DNA from: Marisediminitalea aggregata
GTDB taxonomy: Bacteria > Pseudomonadota > Gammaproteobacteria > Enterobacterales > Alteromonadaceae
NCBI RefSeq assembly: GCF_900129565.1
Contig: NZ_FQWD01000006.1
Location: forward strand, 62,001 to 126,000
Length of the DNA stretch: 64,000 nucleotides
Reading direction: 5' to 3'
Position 1 is the first letter of the stretch, and each line of letters starts with the position of its first letter. Below the pieces are notes generated by a model. It was not told the origin of the DNA. It saw only the letters and a list, made by a program, of their open reading frames with translations, and searched no databases. Positions 9,101 to 18,660 of this stretch are shown piece by piece. The translations under genes were made by a program, and so were the position numbers.

Positions 9101-10959
9101 GTATGCTGTTGTCTGAACACACGCGCCTGATATCGGCCTTTAACCACCTGCATATTTTCTTCGACCCTGATCCGGATGCGGCTAAAACTTACAAAGAGCG
9201 CAAGCGCTTGTTTGAAAACCCAAGCCTGTCCTGGGAAGACTACGACAAATCACTGATTTCTAAAGGCGGTGGTATATTTAGCCGTTCTGCGAAGTCAATA
9301 ACACTCACGCCTGAGATGAAGACCTGGCTGGGTACGCGTCAGAACACCATGACGCCTAACGAGCTTATTCACAACATCCTTAAAATGCCGGTCGATTTGA
9401 TTTGGAATGGCGGTATCGGCACTTATGTGAAAAGCAAGAAAGAAAGCCACAGTGATGTGGGCGATCGCGCGAATGATTCACTGCGTGTCAATGGAATGGA
9501 TATCAAAGCGAAAATCGTGGGTGAGGGCGGTAACCTGGGCCTCACTCAATTGGGTCGAATGGAATACGCGGCTAATGGCGGTCGCGTGAACACCGACTTT
9601 ATCGACAACGTCGGTGGTGTGGACTGCTCAGATAACGAAGTTAACATTAAGATCCTGTTGAACCAGTTGGTAAGCAATGGCGATCTGACAGTGAAACAGC
9701 GTAACAATCTGCTGTATGACATGACTGACGACGTTGCTACGATTGTACTGCAGGATTGTTACCGACAGACACAGGCAATTTCAATCAGTGAACGTACCGG
9801 CGTCTCTTCAATAAAAGAACAGCTGCGTTTCATTCACGGCTTGGAACGCGATGGCGCTTTAAATCGCGAGTTGGAATTTATTCCTACCGATGATGAGATC
9901 TCAGATCGCGCTGCATCAGATCGCGGCTTAACCCGCCCGGAGCTGAGTGTGTTAACCGCCTACGGTAAAATGGTACTGAAGGACCAGCTTAACATTCCGG
10001 CCTTAACTGATAATGCCTACCATGGAAAGCTGTTAATCAGTGCGTTCCCGCAGGAACTTCGTGAGCGCTTTGCTGAGCAAATGCAGCAGCACCCGCTGAG
10101 AGCGGAAATTATCGCCACCAAGTTAACTAACAACATGGTGAACGATATGGGACACAACTTTGTGTACCGTATGCAGGAAGAAACCGGGGCCGATATCGTA
10201 GAGATCACCAACGCTTACAGTGTTGTAAAAGGTGTATTTGGTATCGGCGAGTTGTGGGAAGCCATTGAAGACCTCGACAACAAAATCGATGCTGATGCGC
10301 AGCTTTCCATGCTGGAAAGTGCCAGACGATTAATGCGTCGCGGTACACGCTGGTATATTCGTCATGGCGATACCAGTGCAGACATAGAACAGTCTATTCT
10401 GAAATATCAGCCAGCGGTTGATGACTTGTGTAATAACTTGTCTAACTATTTGGTGAAATCAGAAATCAAACAGCTGGAAGACGCCACTGCAAAATGGATC
10501 GACAAAGGTGTACCACAGGACATCGCCAGCAGAGTAGCTGCATTCAGTAACGTATTTAGTGCACTGGACCTAACCCAAATCGTTGAGCAGGACAGTCACA
10601 ATATTGATGTTGCAGCGCGACTGTACTACCAGATGGGTTCGAAGCTGGAATTACACTGGTTCCTCGAGCAAATCACCAATCAGCCTGTGGGCAATCACTG
10701 GCAGGCGCTTGCTCGTGCATCATATCGCGAGGAGCTTGACTGGCAGCAACGTTCCATTGTCTCGAATTTATTGTGTAGCAACGGTGACTCCACGGATGCA
10801 GATGCAATTCTGGCCAATTGGATGCAAAACAATGAAGGTCTGTTAAAACGCTGGTATCATATGATGAGCGAATTTAAGACCAGTTCAAACCACGATTTTG
10901 CGAAGTTTTCAGTCGCGCTGCGCGAATTGATGCTTTTAAGCATGAAGTCCAGCCAGTAA
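6127..10959 (+). CDS. gdhB: NAD-specific glutamate dehydrogenase, large GDH-180 class
   Basis: 1610 residues from the ATG at 6127, which has an AGGTAGG-type ribosome site; the frame is open 43 codons further upstream but begins in the previous gene's terminator. Length and sequence fit the 180-kDa class of NAD-dependent glutamate dehydrogenases: a long N-terminal regulatory part with ACT-like segments, a central catalytic domain ([20 protein letters not shown], then [11 protein letters not shown] with the expected catalytic lysine), a Rossmann region ([15 protein letters not shown]) and a long helical C-terminus. It oxidises glutamate to 2-oxoglutarate and ammonium in the cytoplasm, so it serves amino-acid catabolism. 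It is transcribed alone, with hairpins on both sides. Confidence 0.95.
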   Translation: [1610 protein letters not shown]

Positions 10960-11022
10960 ACTACGCAATCTCGGGATTGTCGGTATCAGCGCAACATGCG
11001 CTGATACAGAATTGACTTAGTT

Positions 11023-11044
11023 AGCCCCGCTTGTCGGGGCTTTC
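11023..11044 (+). terminator. Terminator after gdhB
   Basis: AGCCCCG (11023-11029) pairs with CGGGGCT (11035-11041), loop CTTGT, followed by TTTCTG. A second hairpin, TATCAGCGC/GCGCTGATA, lies just upstream at about 10984-11006, so the gdhB transcript ends in two stem-loops. Confidence 0.75.
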
Positions 11045-11120
11045 TGCCACCTGTGAACTGGTGATTTTTAGTTGTTGTCAGACAGGGGCAGCCATTTTTA
11101 ACACGGTGTTATAGCACTTC

Positions 11121-12128
11121 ATGTACGAATTTATTCAAAAAGCCTTATTAAAATGCGAACCAGAAAACAGCCATGATTTCACAATTAAATGGTTGCACCG
11201 CACTCAACGTACGCCATTGTCGGCGCTCTACACGGAAAAAACCGAAGATAAACCGGTTACCGTAGCCGGAGTCATGTTTAGAAACCCGGTGGGATTGGCC
11301 GCGGGTCTCGACAAAAATGGTGAATGTATCGATGCTTTTGCGGCGATGGGTTTTGGCTTTGTTGAAGTCGGAACCGTGACCCCCAGACCACAACCGGGCA
11401 ACCCAAAGCCACGTTTGTTCCGCCTCCCTGAAAAGCACGCCATTATTAATCGCATGGGGTTCAACAATAAAGGTGTGGACTATCTGGTTGAACAGGTTAA
11501 AGCCAGCCGTTATGACGGCGCACTGGGCATTAATATCGGTAAGAACAAAGACACGCCGGAAGAAAATGCACTGGACGATTACCTGATCTGTTTAAACAAG
11601 GTCTATGCCTATGCCAGTTACATCACAATCAACATTTCATCACCTAATACGCCTGGACTCAGAAATCTGCAGTACGGTGCGGCACTGGAATCGCTGCTTA
11701 GTGGCCTGAAAGAAGCCCAGCAAACACTGGCGAAGGTCCACAATAAATACGTACCTTTGTTTATTAAGATTGCACCGGATTTAACCGGTGAAGAAGTGCA
11801 GGGCATTGCCGAATCACTGATCAAATGTGAAATGGATGGCGTTATAGCAACAAACACCACATTAGATCGCAAAGCCGTTGAGGGACTTGAGCACGCGGGA
11901 GAAGCCGGCGGCCTGAGTGGTGAGGTACTGGTTGATCAAAGTCAGTGGGTCACCGAACAACTGCATCAGGCATTGGGCGGCAAATTACCTATCATTGGTG
12001 TCGGCGGCATTCATGATGTGGCATCTGGTAAGGCGCGAATGGATGCCGGGGCGTCATTAATACAGGTGTATTCTTCTTTTATTTATCAAGGTCCAAAACT
12101 TGTTAAACAACTGGTACAGGGGCTTTAA
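11121..12128 (+). CDS. pyrD: Dihydroorotate dehydrogenase (quinone), class 2
   Basis: 335 residues, the usual length for class 2 PyrD. The amphipathic N-terminus ([20 protein letters not shown]) is the membrane-association segment of this class, followed by the FMN-binding TIM barrel with [29 protein letters not shown] (the catalytic serine of class 2) and the phosphate-binding [20 protein letters not shown]. It oxidises dihydroorotate to orotate and passes electrons to quinone in pyrimidine synthesis. Its TAA overlaps the rlmKL ATG by one base (TAATG), as expected for coupled translation. The pyrD-rlmKL order is common in gammaproteobacteria. Confidence 0.96.
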   Translation: MYEFIQKALLKCEPENSHDFTIKWLHRTQRTPLSALYTEKTEDKPVTVAGVMFRNPVGLAAGLDKNGECIDAFAAMGFGFVEVGTVTPRPQPGNPKPRLFRLPEKHAIINRMGFNNKGVDYLVEQVKASRYDGALGINIGKNKDTPEENALDDYLICLNKVYAYASYITINISSPNTPGLRNLQYGAALESLLSGLKEAQQTLAKVHNKYVPLFIKIAPDLTGEEVQGIAESLIKCEMDGVIATNTTLDRKAVEGLEHAGEAGGLSGEVLVDQSQWVTEQLHQALGGKLPIIGVGGIHDVASGKARMDAGASLIQVYSSFIYQGPKLVKQLVQGL

Positions 12129-14233
12129 TGAGTCAGCTTGGATTTTTAGTGACAACCAGCCGTGGGCTGGATGAATTGCTGAAAGATGAAATCGCATCAT
12201 TGTGTCCCGAGGCGAGCGTAAAGCAAAGCCCGGGCCTGCTTCGTGTAGATGGTAGCCTTGAAGATGCATATCGGGTCTGCTTATGGTCCAGACTTGCCAA
12301 CCGGGTTATCTGGGTGCTTAATGAAGGCGATGCCAGTAGCGCGGAAGCCATGTACGAAACGGCCAGTAAGGTCGATTGGTCGATGCAGTTTTCAACCAAA
12401 GAGACCTTCAGCGTTCAGTTTCACGGTAGCAGCAGAGCTATCAACAATACCCAGTTTGGCGCATTGAAGATTAAAGATGCCGTGGTAGACCATTTTTACG
12501 ATGAAAGTGGCTCCCGACCCGATGTTGAACGCTCACAGGCGGATATTGTGATTAACGCGCGCCTGAGTCGCGACAAGATTACACTGGGAATCGAGCTTTC
12601 CGGTGGCAGCCTGCATCAACGGGCTTACCGACAGGAAACCGGTCTGGCGCCATTGAAGGAACACGTGGCAGCAGCCATGCTAATGCGCAGCGGTTGGACC
12701 CGTGATACCAGCCAACCACTGGCAGATCCAATGTGTGGTTCAGGCACGGTTGTTATAGAAGCCGCACTCATCGCAGCGCAACGCGCACCAGGTCTACAGC
12801 GTCCTCGTTGGGGATTTACACACTGGCAGGGACATCGCAGCGATATATGGCAAGCCCTGGTTAGAGACGCTGAAGCACAACAAATTACCCCGGATGTAAA
12901 ATTATTTGCCAACGACATTGACCGCAAGCTCATCGCCATGGCTAAACACAACGCCAACGAAGCCGGGGTATTTGATCTGATTCATTTCAACGTTAGTGAT
13001 GCGTTGAATTTTGTGCCGCCGAAAACAGCAAACAGAGCGGGTGTATTGGTATCGAATCCACCATACGGTGAACGACTGGGCGAAATGACCACCTTGATCC
13101 CGTTGTTTTCGCAGTGGGGGCAACAGCTTAAACAACATTGGCAGGGCTGGAATATGTCGCTGCTCAGTAGTAATCGTGAGCTGTTGCGGTTACTGAAGCT
13201 GCGGGCTGGCAAAGAATACAGCCTGATGAACGGTAAACTCGAATGTAAACTGGTGAATTACGCTTTGGATGAAGCGAATTGTCAGCAGTACTCCGACAGT
13301 CAGGACAACGATTTTGCCAACCGTTTGAAAAAGAACCTGAAAAAGCTCAAGCCGTTTATTAAAAAAGCAAACACCAACTGTTACCGCATTTACGACGCGG
13401 ATTTGCCAGAGTACAACGTAGCGATCGACGTGTATGACGACTGTCTGGTTGTGCAGGAATATGCACCACCTAAGTCCATTGATGCGGAAAAAGCCAAACG
13501 CCGACTTCAGGAAGTGTTGCTATACCTACCGGCAGTGACCGAAGTGCCCGCCAGACAGATCATGCTGAAAGTGCGTGAGCAGAAGAAAGGCAAACAGCAG
13601 TACGAAAAAGTAAATCAAACTGGTAACCGCAAGGTAGTGTTTGAAAACGGTGCGAAATTCTACGTCAACCTGACGGATTATCTGGATACAGGCTTATTCC
13701 TGGATCACCGTATCACCCGCCAGGAAGTGCAAAAGCGTGTGAAAGGCAAAGACGTTCTCAACCTGTTTTCATACACAGGCAGCGTGTCTGTATTTGCCGC
13801 ATTGGGCGGTGCACGCTCGGTTACTACTGTCGATATGTCGAATACCTACATAAGTTGGGCGCGTGACAACTTTAAACTGAATAAGCTGACGGGCGCCTAT
13901 CAGTTTGTCCAAGCTGACTGTTTACAATGGCTGGCAGGGCACAACAGTCAGTATGACTTTATCTTTATCGATCCACCGTCGTTTTCTAATTCAAAGCGTA
14001 TGAATACCACCTGGGATGTTCAGCGCGACCACGTCATGTTGCTCACTCAGGCGAAACGCTGTCTGAAGCCCGGCGGCACCATTATGTTTTCGAATAACCG
14101 TCGAGGCTTTAAACTCGACAACGACGCGATGGCGTCTCTGGGACTCACTGCGCAGGATATCTCTGCCCAGACAATCCCGGAAGACTTTAAGCGCCACAGT
14201 AATATTCACCAGTGCTGGATTCTGCAATCATGA
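12128..14233 (+). CDS. rlmL: Bifunctional 23S rRNA methyltransferase RlmKL
   Basis: 701 residues, almost identical in length to E. coli RlmKL. It has an N-terminal THUMP domain, an RlmL methyltransferase domain with SAM motif DPMCGSGTVVIEAALIA and catalytic SNPPYGERLGE, then the RlmK domain with DYLDTGLFLDHRITRQ, NLFSYTGSVSVFAA and FIDPPSFSNSKRM. Known activity: m2G2445 and m7G2069 modification of 23S rRNA. It overlaps pyrD at its start and the small thioredoxin-fold gene at its end (ATGA), so these genes form one translationally coupled operon. Confidence 0.95.
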   Translation: MSQLGFLVTTSRGLDELLKDEIASLCPEASVKQSPGLLRVDGSLEDAYRVCLWSRLANRVIWVLNEGDASSAEAMYETASKVDWSMQFSTKETFSVQFHGSSRAINNTQFGALKIKDAVVDHFYDESGSRPDVERSQADIVINARLSRDKITLGIELSGGSLHQRAYRQETGLAPLKEHVAAAMLMRSGWTRDTSQPLADPMCGSGTVVIEAALIAAQRAPGLQRPRWGFTHWQGHRSDIWQALVRDAEAQQITPDVKLFANDIDRKLIAMAKHNANEAGVFDLIHFNVSDALNFVPPKTANRAGVLVSNPPYGERLGEMTTLIPLFSQWGQQLKQHWQGWNMSLLSSNRELLRLLKLRAGKEYSLMNGKLECKLVNYALDEANCQQYSDSQDNDFANRLKKNLKKLKPFIKKANTNCYRIYDADLPEYNVAIDVYDDCLVVQEYAPPKSIDAEKAKRRLQEVLLYLPAVTEVPARQIMLKVREQKKGKQQYEKVNQTGNRKVVFENGAKFYVNLTDYLDTGLFLDHRITRQEVQKRVKGKDVLNLFSYTGSVSVFAALGGARSVTTVDMSNTYISWARDNFKLNKLTGAYQFVQADCLQWLAGHNSQYDFIFIDPPSFSNSKRMNTTWDVQRDHVMLLTQAKRCLKPGGTIMFSNNRRGFKLDNDAMASLGLTAQDISAQTIPEDFKRHSNIHQCWILQS

Positions 14234-14463
14234 ACATCGCACTATTCACCGGCCCGCAATGTAGTTTGTGTGACGACGCGAAAGCATTACTCAGTCAAAG
14301 CAGTAAAGCATCATCGATAACTCTCACAGAGTACAATATTCGAGAGAACCCGGAGCACTACCATTTGTATGCAGTGCGCATTCCCGTACTTAAACGGGAA
14401 GACAACAATGCAGAACTGGGCTGGCCTTTTTCCCTGCAGGATTTGGAGTTATTTTTGCAGTGA
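14230..14463 (+). CDS. Glutaredoxin-like protein (DUF836 type)
   Basis: 77 residues from the ATG at 14230, which overlaps the rlmL stop (ATGA). The N-terminus MNIALFTGPQCSLCDDAK carries a CxxC redox pair (CSLC), and the conserved cis-proline region (YAVRIPVL) fits the thioredoxin fold; the short length and ending match the DUF836 glutaredoxin-like family. It is probably a cytoplasmic thiol redox protein with unknown partner. Its stop overlaps the GTG start of uup (GTGA). Confidence 0.8.
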   Translation: MNIALFTGPQCSLCDDAKALLSQSSKASSITLTEYNIRENPEHYHLYAVRIPVLKREDNNAELGWPFSLQDLELFLQ

Positions 14464-16394
14464 GTCTTTTACAATTAAAAAACGTATCAGTTTTGTTTGG
14501 CACACCGCCTTTACTGGATGGCGTTGAACTGGTCATCCAGCCGGGCGAACGGGTGTGTATCGTAGGGCGTAACGGCAGTGGTAAGTCTACGTTACTGAAA
14601 GTCATCAGCGGTGATGTTATTGCCGATGATGGCCAGCGAATTATCGAACGCGACACCATTGTGGCCCGTTTGGAACAGGACCCGCCACAAACTACCGATA
14701 TCGCACTTTTCGATTATGTGGCCGAAGGATTAGCCGAAGTGGGCGACATCCTCAAAGGTTACTTTAAGTGTACCCAGTTAGTGGCCGACGATCCCAGCGA
14801 ACAAAACCTCAAAAAATTACAGACCTATCAGGAACAGCTGGATACGCACAACGCCTGGCAGTTTGAGCAACAAATAGAACAAACGCTGACCATGCTGCAA
14901 CTTGACGGCAGCGCATCTTTAGCCACGTTATCCGGTGGATGGCGACGCAAAGCCGCGTTGGCCAGAGCGTTGGTTCGCTCGCCTGACATCCTGTTGCTGG
15001 ACGAGCCCACTAACCATCTCGACGTGCAGATGATTCGATGGTTAGAACAAAGCCTCCAGCAGTACAAAGGCGCGATTGTGTTTATTAGCCACGACAGGGC
15101 GTTTATACGCGCGATGGCGACACGTATTGTTGATTTGGACCGCGGTCAGATTACCAGTTACCCGGGCAACTACCAGCAATACCTCGAAAAGAAAGAACAC
15201 GATCTGGCGGTTGAAGCAACACAGCAAGCTGAGTTTGATCGCAAGCTGGCACAGGAAGAAGTGTGGATCCGACAGGGTATTAAAGCGCGCCGAACCCGCA
15301 ATGAAGGGCGAGTACGGGCACTTAAAAAATTGCGCGAAGAACGTGCGGCGCGCCGAGAGTTGTCTGGCAATGTTGCAATGCAACAGCACCAGGGCAACCG
15401 TTCTGGCAAGCTGGTATTCGAAACTACCGATTTGAGTTATGCCATTGAAGGCAACACCATTGTGAGTAACCTGAACTTAACAGTGTTACGCGGTGAAAAA
15501 CTAGCATTAATTGGCCCTAACGGCTGTGGTAAAAGTACCCTGATTAAACTCTTATTAGGCCAGTTAACGCCAGATACAGGCAGCTGCCGACAGGGCGCAA
15601 ACCTCGAAGTCGCGTATTTCGATCAGCATCGCATTGCGCTGGATTTAGAAAAGCCAGTGATAGATGTAGTGGCAGACGGCAAACGCGACCTGACAGTAAA
15701 TGGGCATCCGCGCCACGTCATGAGCTATTTACAGGATTATTTGTTTAGTCCGGAACGGGTAAATGCGCCGGTTAAATCGCTGTCTGGCGGTGAGAAAAAC
15801 CGCTTAATGCTGGCAAAACTGATGCTGAAACCCAGCAATGTACTGATTCTCGACGAACCAACCAATGATTTGGACGTGGAAACGCTTGAGATGCTGGAAA
15901 CACTCCTGTTAAATTACGCAGGCACTGTAATTCTGGTAAGCCACGACAGAGAATTCGTCGATAACGTGGTGAATAGCAGCTTGTTGTTTACCGACAACGG
16001 CGTTATTCAGGAATTTGTGGGTGGATACACCGACATTGAGCAGTGGTACAGCGAGCAAGGCAAGACGATTTACTTGTCGGGCACGTCAAAAACTGTAAAG
16101 AATGAAACTAAATCGGAAAATAATAGTCCGATTGCAAAACAACCGGCTAAAAAGCCGAAAAAGCTGTCCTATAAAGACCAACGGGAACTAGAGACGCTAC
16201 CGGCGACCATTGAGTCGCTGGAAGAACAGCTTGAACAACAACAAGAGCGCGTGAACGACCCGGACTTTTTTAAGCAGGATAGCGAAACCACCACCGCCAT
16301 ACTGAACGAATTGGCGGCATTAGAAGAAAAACTTTCTCATGCTTATGCGCGATGGGACGAATTAGAAAGCTTGCTGGATAGTACTCAGCAGTAA
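14460..16394 (+). CDS. uup: ABC-F ATPase Uup
   Basis: 644 residues starting at GTG 14460. Two ABC cassettes are visible: Walker A GRNGSGKST with signature LSGGWRRK, and Walker A GPNGCGKST with signature LSGGEKNR, each followed by LLLDEPTNHLD or LILDEPTNDLD and a switch histidine (ISHDRAF, VSHDREF). The linker between cassettes is rich in Arg and Glu, and the C-terminal 70-80 residues (ESLEEQLEQQQERV, LNELAALEEKL) form the coiled-coil DNA-binding domain typical of Uup. No membrane segments. Uup is an ABC-F protein linked to transposon precise excision, DNA branch handling and ribosome function. Confidence 0.95.
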   Translation: MSLLQLKNVSVLFGTPPLLDGVELVIQPGERVCIVGRNGSGKSTLLKVISGDVIADDGQRIIERDTIVARLEQDPPQTTDIALFDYVAEGLAEVGDILKGYFKCTQLVADDPSEQNLKKLQTYQEQLDTHNAWQFEQQIEQTLTMLQLDGSASLATLSGGWRRKAALARALVRSPDILLLDEPTNHLDVQMIRWLEQSLQQYKGAIVFISHDRAFIRAMATRIVDLDRGQITSYPGNYQQYLEKKEHDLAVEATQQAEFDRKLAQEEVWIRQGIKARRTRNEGRVRALKKLREERAARRELSGNVAMQQHQGNRSGKLVFETTDLSYAIEGNTIVSNLNLTVLRGEKLALIGPNGCGKSTLIKLLLGQLTPDTGSCRQGANLEVAYFDQHRIALDLEKPVIDVVADGKRDLTVNGHPRHVMSYLQDYLFSPERVNAPVKSLSGGEKNRLMLAKLMLKPSNVLILDEPTNDLDVETLEMLETLLLNYAGTVILVSHDREFVDNVVNSSLLFTDNGVIQEFVGGYTDIEQWYSEQGKTIYLSGTSKTVKNETKSENNSPIAKQPAKKPKKLSYKDQRELETLPATIESLEEQLEQQQERVNDPDFFKQDSETTTAILNELAALEEKLSHAYARWDELESLLDSTQQ

Positions 16395-16405
16395 CAGGAT
16401 TTTGA

Positions 16406-18121
16406 ATGAAACTTAAACAGCTTACATCTGCAGTAATCCTTGCCACAACCGGCATGTCAGCAACGGCAGCAACGTACACACTAACGCCAACGCCAGCCCA
16501 GGACTTATCTTTTGCAAACTATGCTCAATCTATTGATAACTCAGGTACGTTGGTAATAAACACTTCCGTAGAATACAACCCGCCTATAGACCTGAGCTTA
16601 TTCGATTTTGAGAATGAACTCTTTACCGCGCAATTTGAAGATCCTGATGCCGTGGAGCAGGGCGTTTTTAGTAATGTTGATTACAATATTCTTTACTCCT
16701 ATGTTCTGCAAGTGAGACAAAGCAGTATTCTTGGCCAGAAACTCGAAACGTTACGAAGCTATCAAACAGACATGGTTGGTCTAGATCTGATCCCTGGGTT
16801 TGATGTCTACAGCGAAGATTTCGATGACTACAGTCGCAGTTCATTGAGCCTGATACGCGATTCGCTTAACGGTGATTTCTTTGTGGGTACCGGTAATGGG
16901 GCGTTTTTTGAGCTGGATTATACGAATGAAGACGGTACTGATTACACCTTTATTATTAATGCGTTGCCTAAACAGGCAATAGTTCAGGTTAATGGCGAGG
17001 CAAAATTTCTGCCAGCAAGCACCACAGAGCCGCTCGGCGGATTCGGCGAGGCATTCGCAATAAACAACCAGTTACAGGTTGCCGGTTACAGCAGTACAGT
17101 ATTCTCAGATGATTACATTACTGCCGCAGAAAACTGTGACGATGATGAAGAGCGTGGCGATATACCAGTAGAGGTATGTCAGTATAATTTAATCTCCAAT
17201 GAAACAACCCTGAATTCAGTTGCTCAGACAAGAGCGACTATATGGGAATTAGATACACAAGGCGATGTTGTTAATACACAAACGTATGGCATGGTCTTTA
17301 CGCCAGAAGAAGATGACAGCTCACGATTTGTCTATTACAGCAAAGCGAATGACATTAACGATCAAGGTATTGCAGTAGGTGAATCATCAACCGGTGAAGC
17401 CGTAGTTTATACCATTCCTGGTGGCAACGCTGGTCGATATCAAGGTGTTGTAGCCACCGCTTTTATGGATGGTGAAGTTGTTGAACTACTGCCTAGGGAT
17501 GAAAACCTACAGAGTAGCGCAAACGCAATCAATAACGATGGCTGGGTAGTCGGTAATGTTAGACGAGAGAATAACGGCGTAGCTCGAGAACAGATGTTTG
17601 CTTATAACATCGAAAGTGGAGAGTCTATCTATCCGGATGGTTTTTTTGCCACTTCCGCCGTTAATCCCAGAGCAATAAACAACAATGGTATTATCGTTGG
17701 TGAAGGGGAGTATGACGCGAGCGTTCAAACAGACCGTCAGTTGCGCGCCTTCATGTATGACATCAATGTGGGTGAATTCATCGACCTGAATACTTTGTTA
17801 CCGTGTGACCAACAAGAGCAATATACGTTGGTTACGGCAAACGACATTAATGACGATAACGAAATCATTGCCAATGCCATGTACTTGAGCCCCCAGGTTT
17901 ATGTCAATGGTGAAGAGGTTCTGGATAATGCAGGTAACACCAATGACGTTACTCGCGTGATTGCAGTAAAACTAACGCCAACAGGCGCGCAAAACGTCGA
18001 GGATTGTGACGCGTCGAACGAAGACAACTATGAGCGTAAAGGTGCCTCGCTGCCACTCTCTGGGTTACTGACATTAGGCGTGTTTGCGCTGTTTAGACGA
18101 TGTGTCAGACGCGCTAAATAA
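16406..18121 (+). CDS. DUF3466 family exported repeat protein
   Basis: 571 residues with a signal peptide (MKLKQLTSAVILATTGMSATAA). The body is acidic and carries repeated motifs of the type AINNxGxVVG (FAINNQLQVAGYS, DINDQGIAVGES, AINNDGWVVGNV, AINNNGIIVGEG, DINDDNEIIANA), resembling the HAF-type repeats of extracellular proteins. The C-terminus is a small residue-rich segment, one hydrophobic helix (LSGLLTLGVFALF) and a basic tail (RRCVRRAK), like a C-terminal sorting or anchoring signal. It lies 11 bases after uup. I recognise it as DUF3466; its function is unknown, and surface or extracellular placement is inferred from the ends. Confidence 0.75.
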   Translation: MKLKQLTSAVILATTGMSATAATYTLTPTPAQDLSFANYAQSIDNSGTLVINTSVEYNPPIDLSLFDFENELFTAQFEDPDAVEQGVFSNVDYNILYSYVLQVRQSSILGQKLETLRSYQTDMVGLDLIPGFDVYSEDFDDYSRSSLSLIRDSLNGDFFVGTGNGAFFELDYTNEDGTDYTFIINALPKQAIVQVNGEAKFLPASTTEPLGGFGEAFAINNQLQVAGYSSTVFSDDYITAAENCDDDEERGDIPVEVCQYNLISNETTLNSVAQTRATIWELDTQGDVVNTQTYGMVFTPEEDDSSRFVYYSKANDINDQGIAVGESSTGEAVVYTIPGGNAGRYQGVVATAFMDGEVVELLPRDENLQSSANAINNDGWVVGNVRRENNGVAREQMFAYNIESGESIYPDGFFATSAVNPRAINNNGIIVGEGEYDASVQTDRQLRAFMYDINVGEFIDLNTLLPCDQQEQYTLVTANDINDDNEIIANAMYLSPQVYVNGEEVLDNAGNTNDVTRVIAVKLTPTGAQNVEDCDASNEDNYERKGASLPLSGLLTLGVFALFRRCVRRAK

Positions 18122-18470
18122 ACGCGTACGTTATGAATGAAAATAGCCCTGCTTAGTCGGGGCTTTTTTATGCGCGGCGATCTTAATAACTGGGTCTAAT
18201 TTCTTAATTATTAAGTCACATTGTGCTTATAGCGTTTGATTTTAAAAGCTGAAATAATTATGCAAAAAAAATGTAACATAAAATTCAAAAGCGTTTCATT
18301 AGCTTATAAATTGTCAATAGCAAATAAAAATAAAGTTTCTTGAACCACTTGGCCACTTGCACTATCACAGTATAGGTGAACAAATTAATTGCCACGTCTG
18401 CATTAACACGAGAATTGAGTCGTTGGCCTGGATATGTTCACTGGTTTAATCCAATTAAAGAGGCTAATCA
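18122..18470 (+). promoter_or_regulatory. Leader and probable promoter region of rmf
   Basis: About 350 bases without an ORF. After the terminator the sequence is AT-rich. A possible sigma-70-type promoter is TTGAAC (18340-18345), a 17-base spacer and TATCAC (18363-18368). It would give a leader of about 95 bases before rmf, and a good ribosome site (AAAGAGG, 18457-18463) precedes the ATG. Known rmf genes are induced on slow growth; no specific operator is evident here. Confidence 0.35.
18145..18170 (+). terminator. Terminator of the pyrD-DUF3466 operon
   Basis: AGCCCTG (18145-18151) pairs with CGGGGCT (18158-18164, one G-T pair), loop CTTAGT, then TTTTTTA. Confidence 0.8.
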
Positions 18471-18647
18471 ATGAAAAGACAGAAAAGAGATAAACTGACT
18501 CGCGCCCATGCAAAAGGTTATCAAGCTGGAATCAGCGGTCGCTCTAAGGAAATTTGTCCGTTTCAAGCGAGTGATGCTCGCTCGCAGTGGTTAGGTGGGT
18601 GGAGAGAGGCCATGGAAGACCGTCAATTAGGAATGACGGTTCGTTAA
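18471..18647 (+). CDS. rmf: Ribosome modulation factor RMF
   Basis: 58 residues. The sequence MKRQKRDKLTRAHAKGYQAG, then GRSKEICPF and SQWLGGWREAMEDR, matches the RMF family closely: basic N-terminus, the GYQAG-GRSKE motif and the WLGGWREA helix. RMF binds the 30S subunit in stationary phase and promotes 100S dimers, stopping translation. It is transcribed alone and converges on fabA through a shared hairpin; rmf next to fabA is also the E. coli arrangement. Confidence 0.96.
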   Translation: MKRQKRDKLTRAHAKGYQAGISGRSKEICPFQASDARSQWLGGWREAMEDRQLGMTVR

Positions 18648-18660
18648 CATCTCTTTAGTC

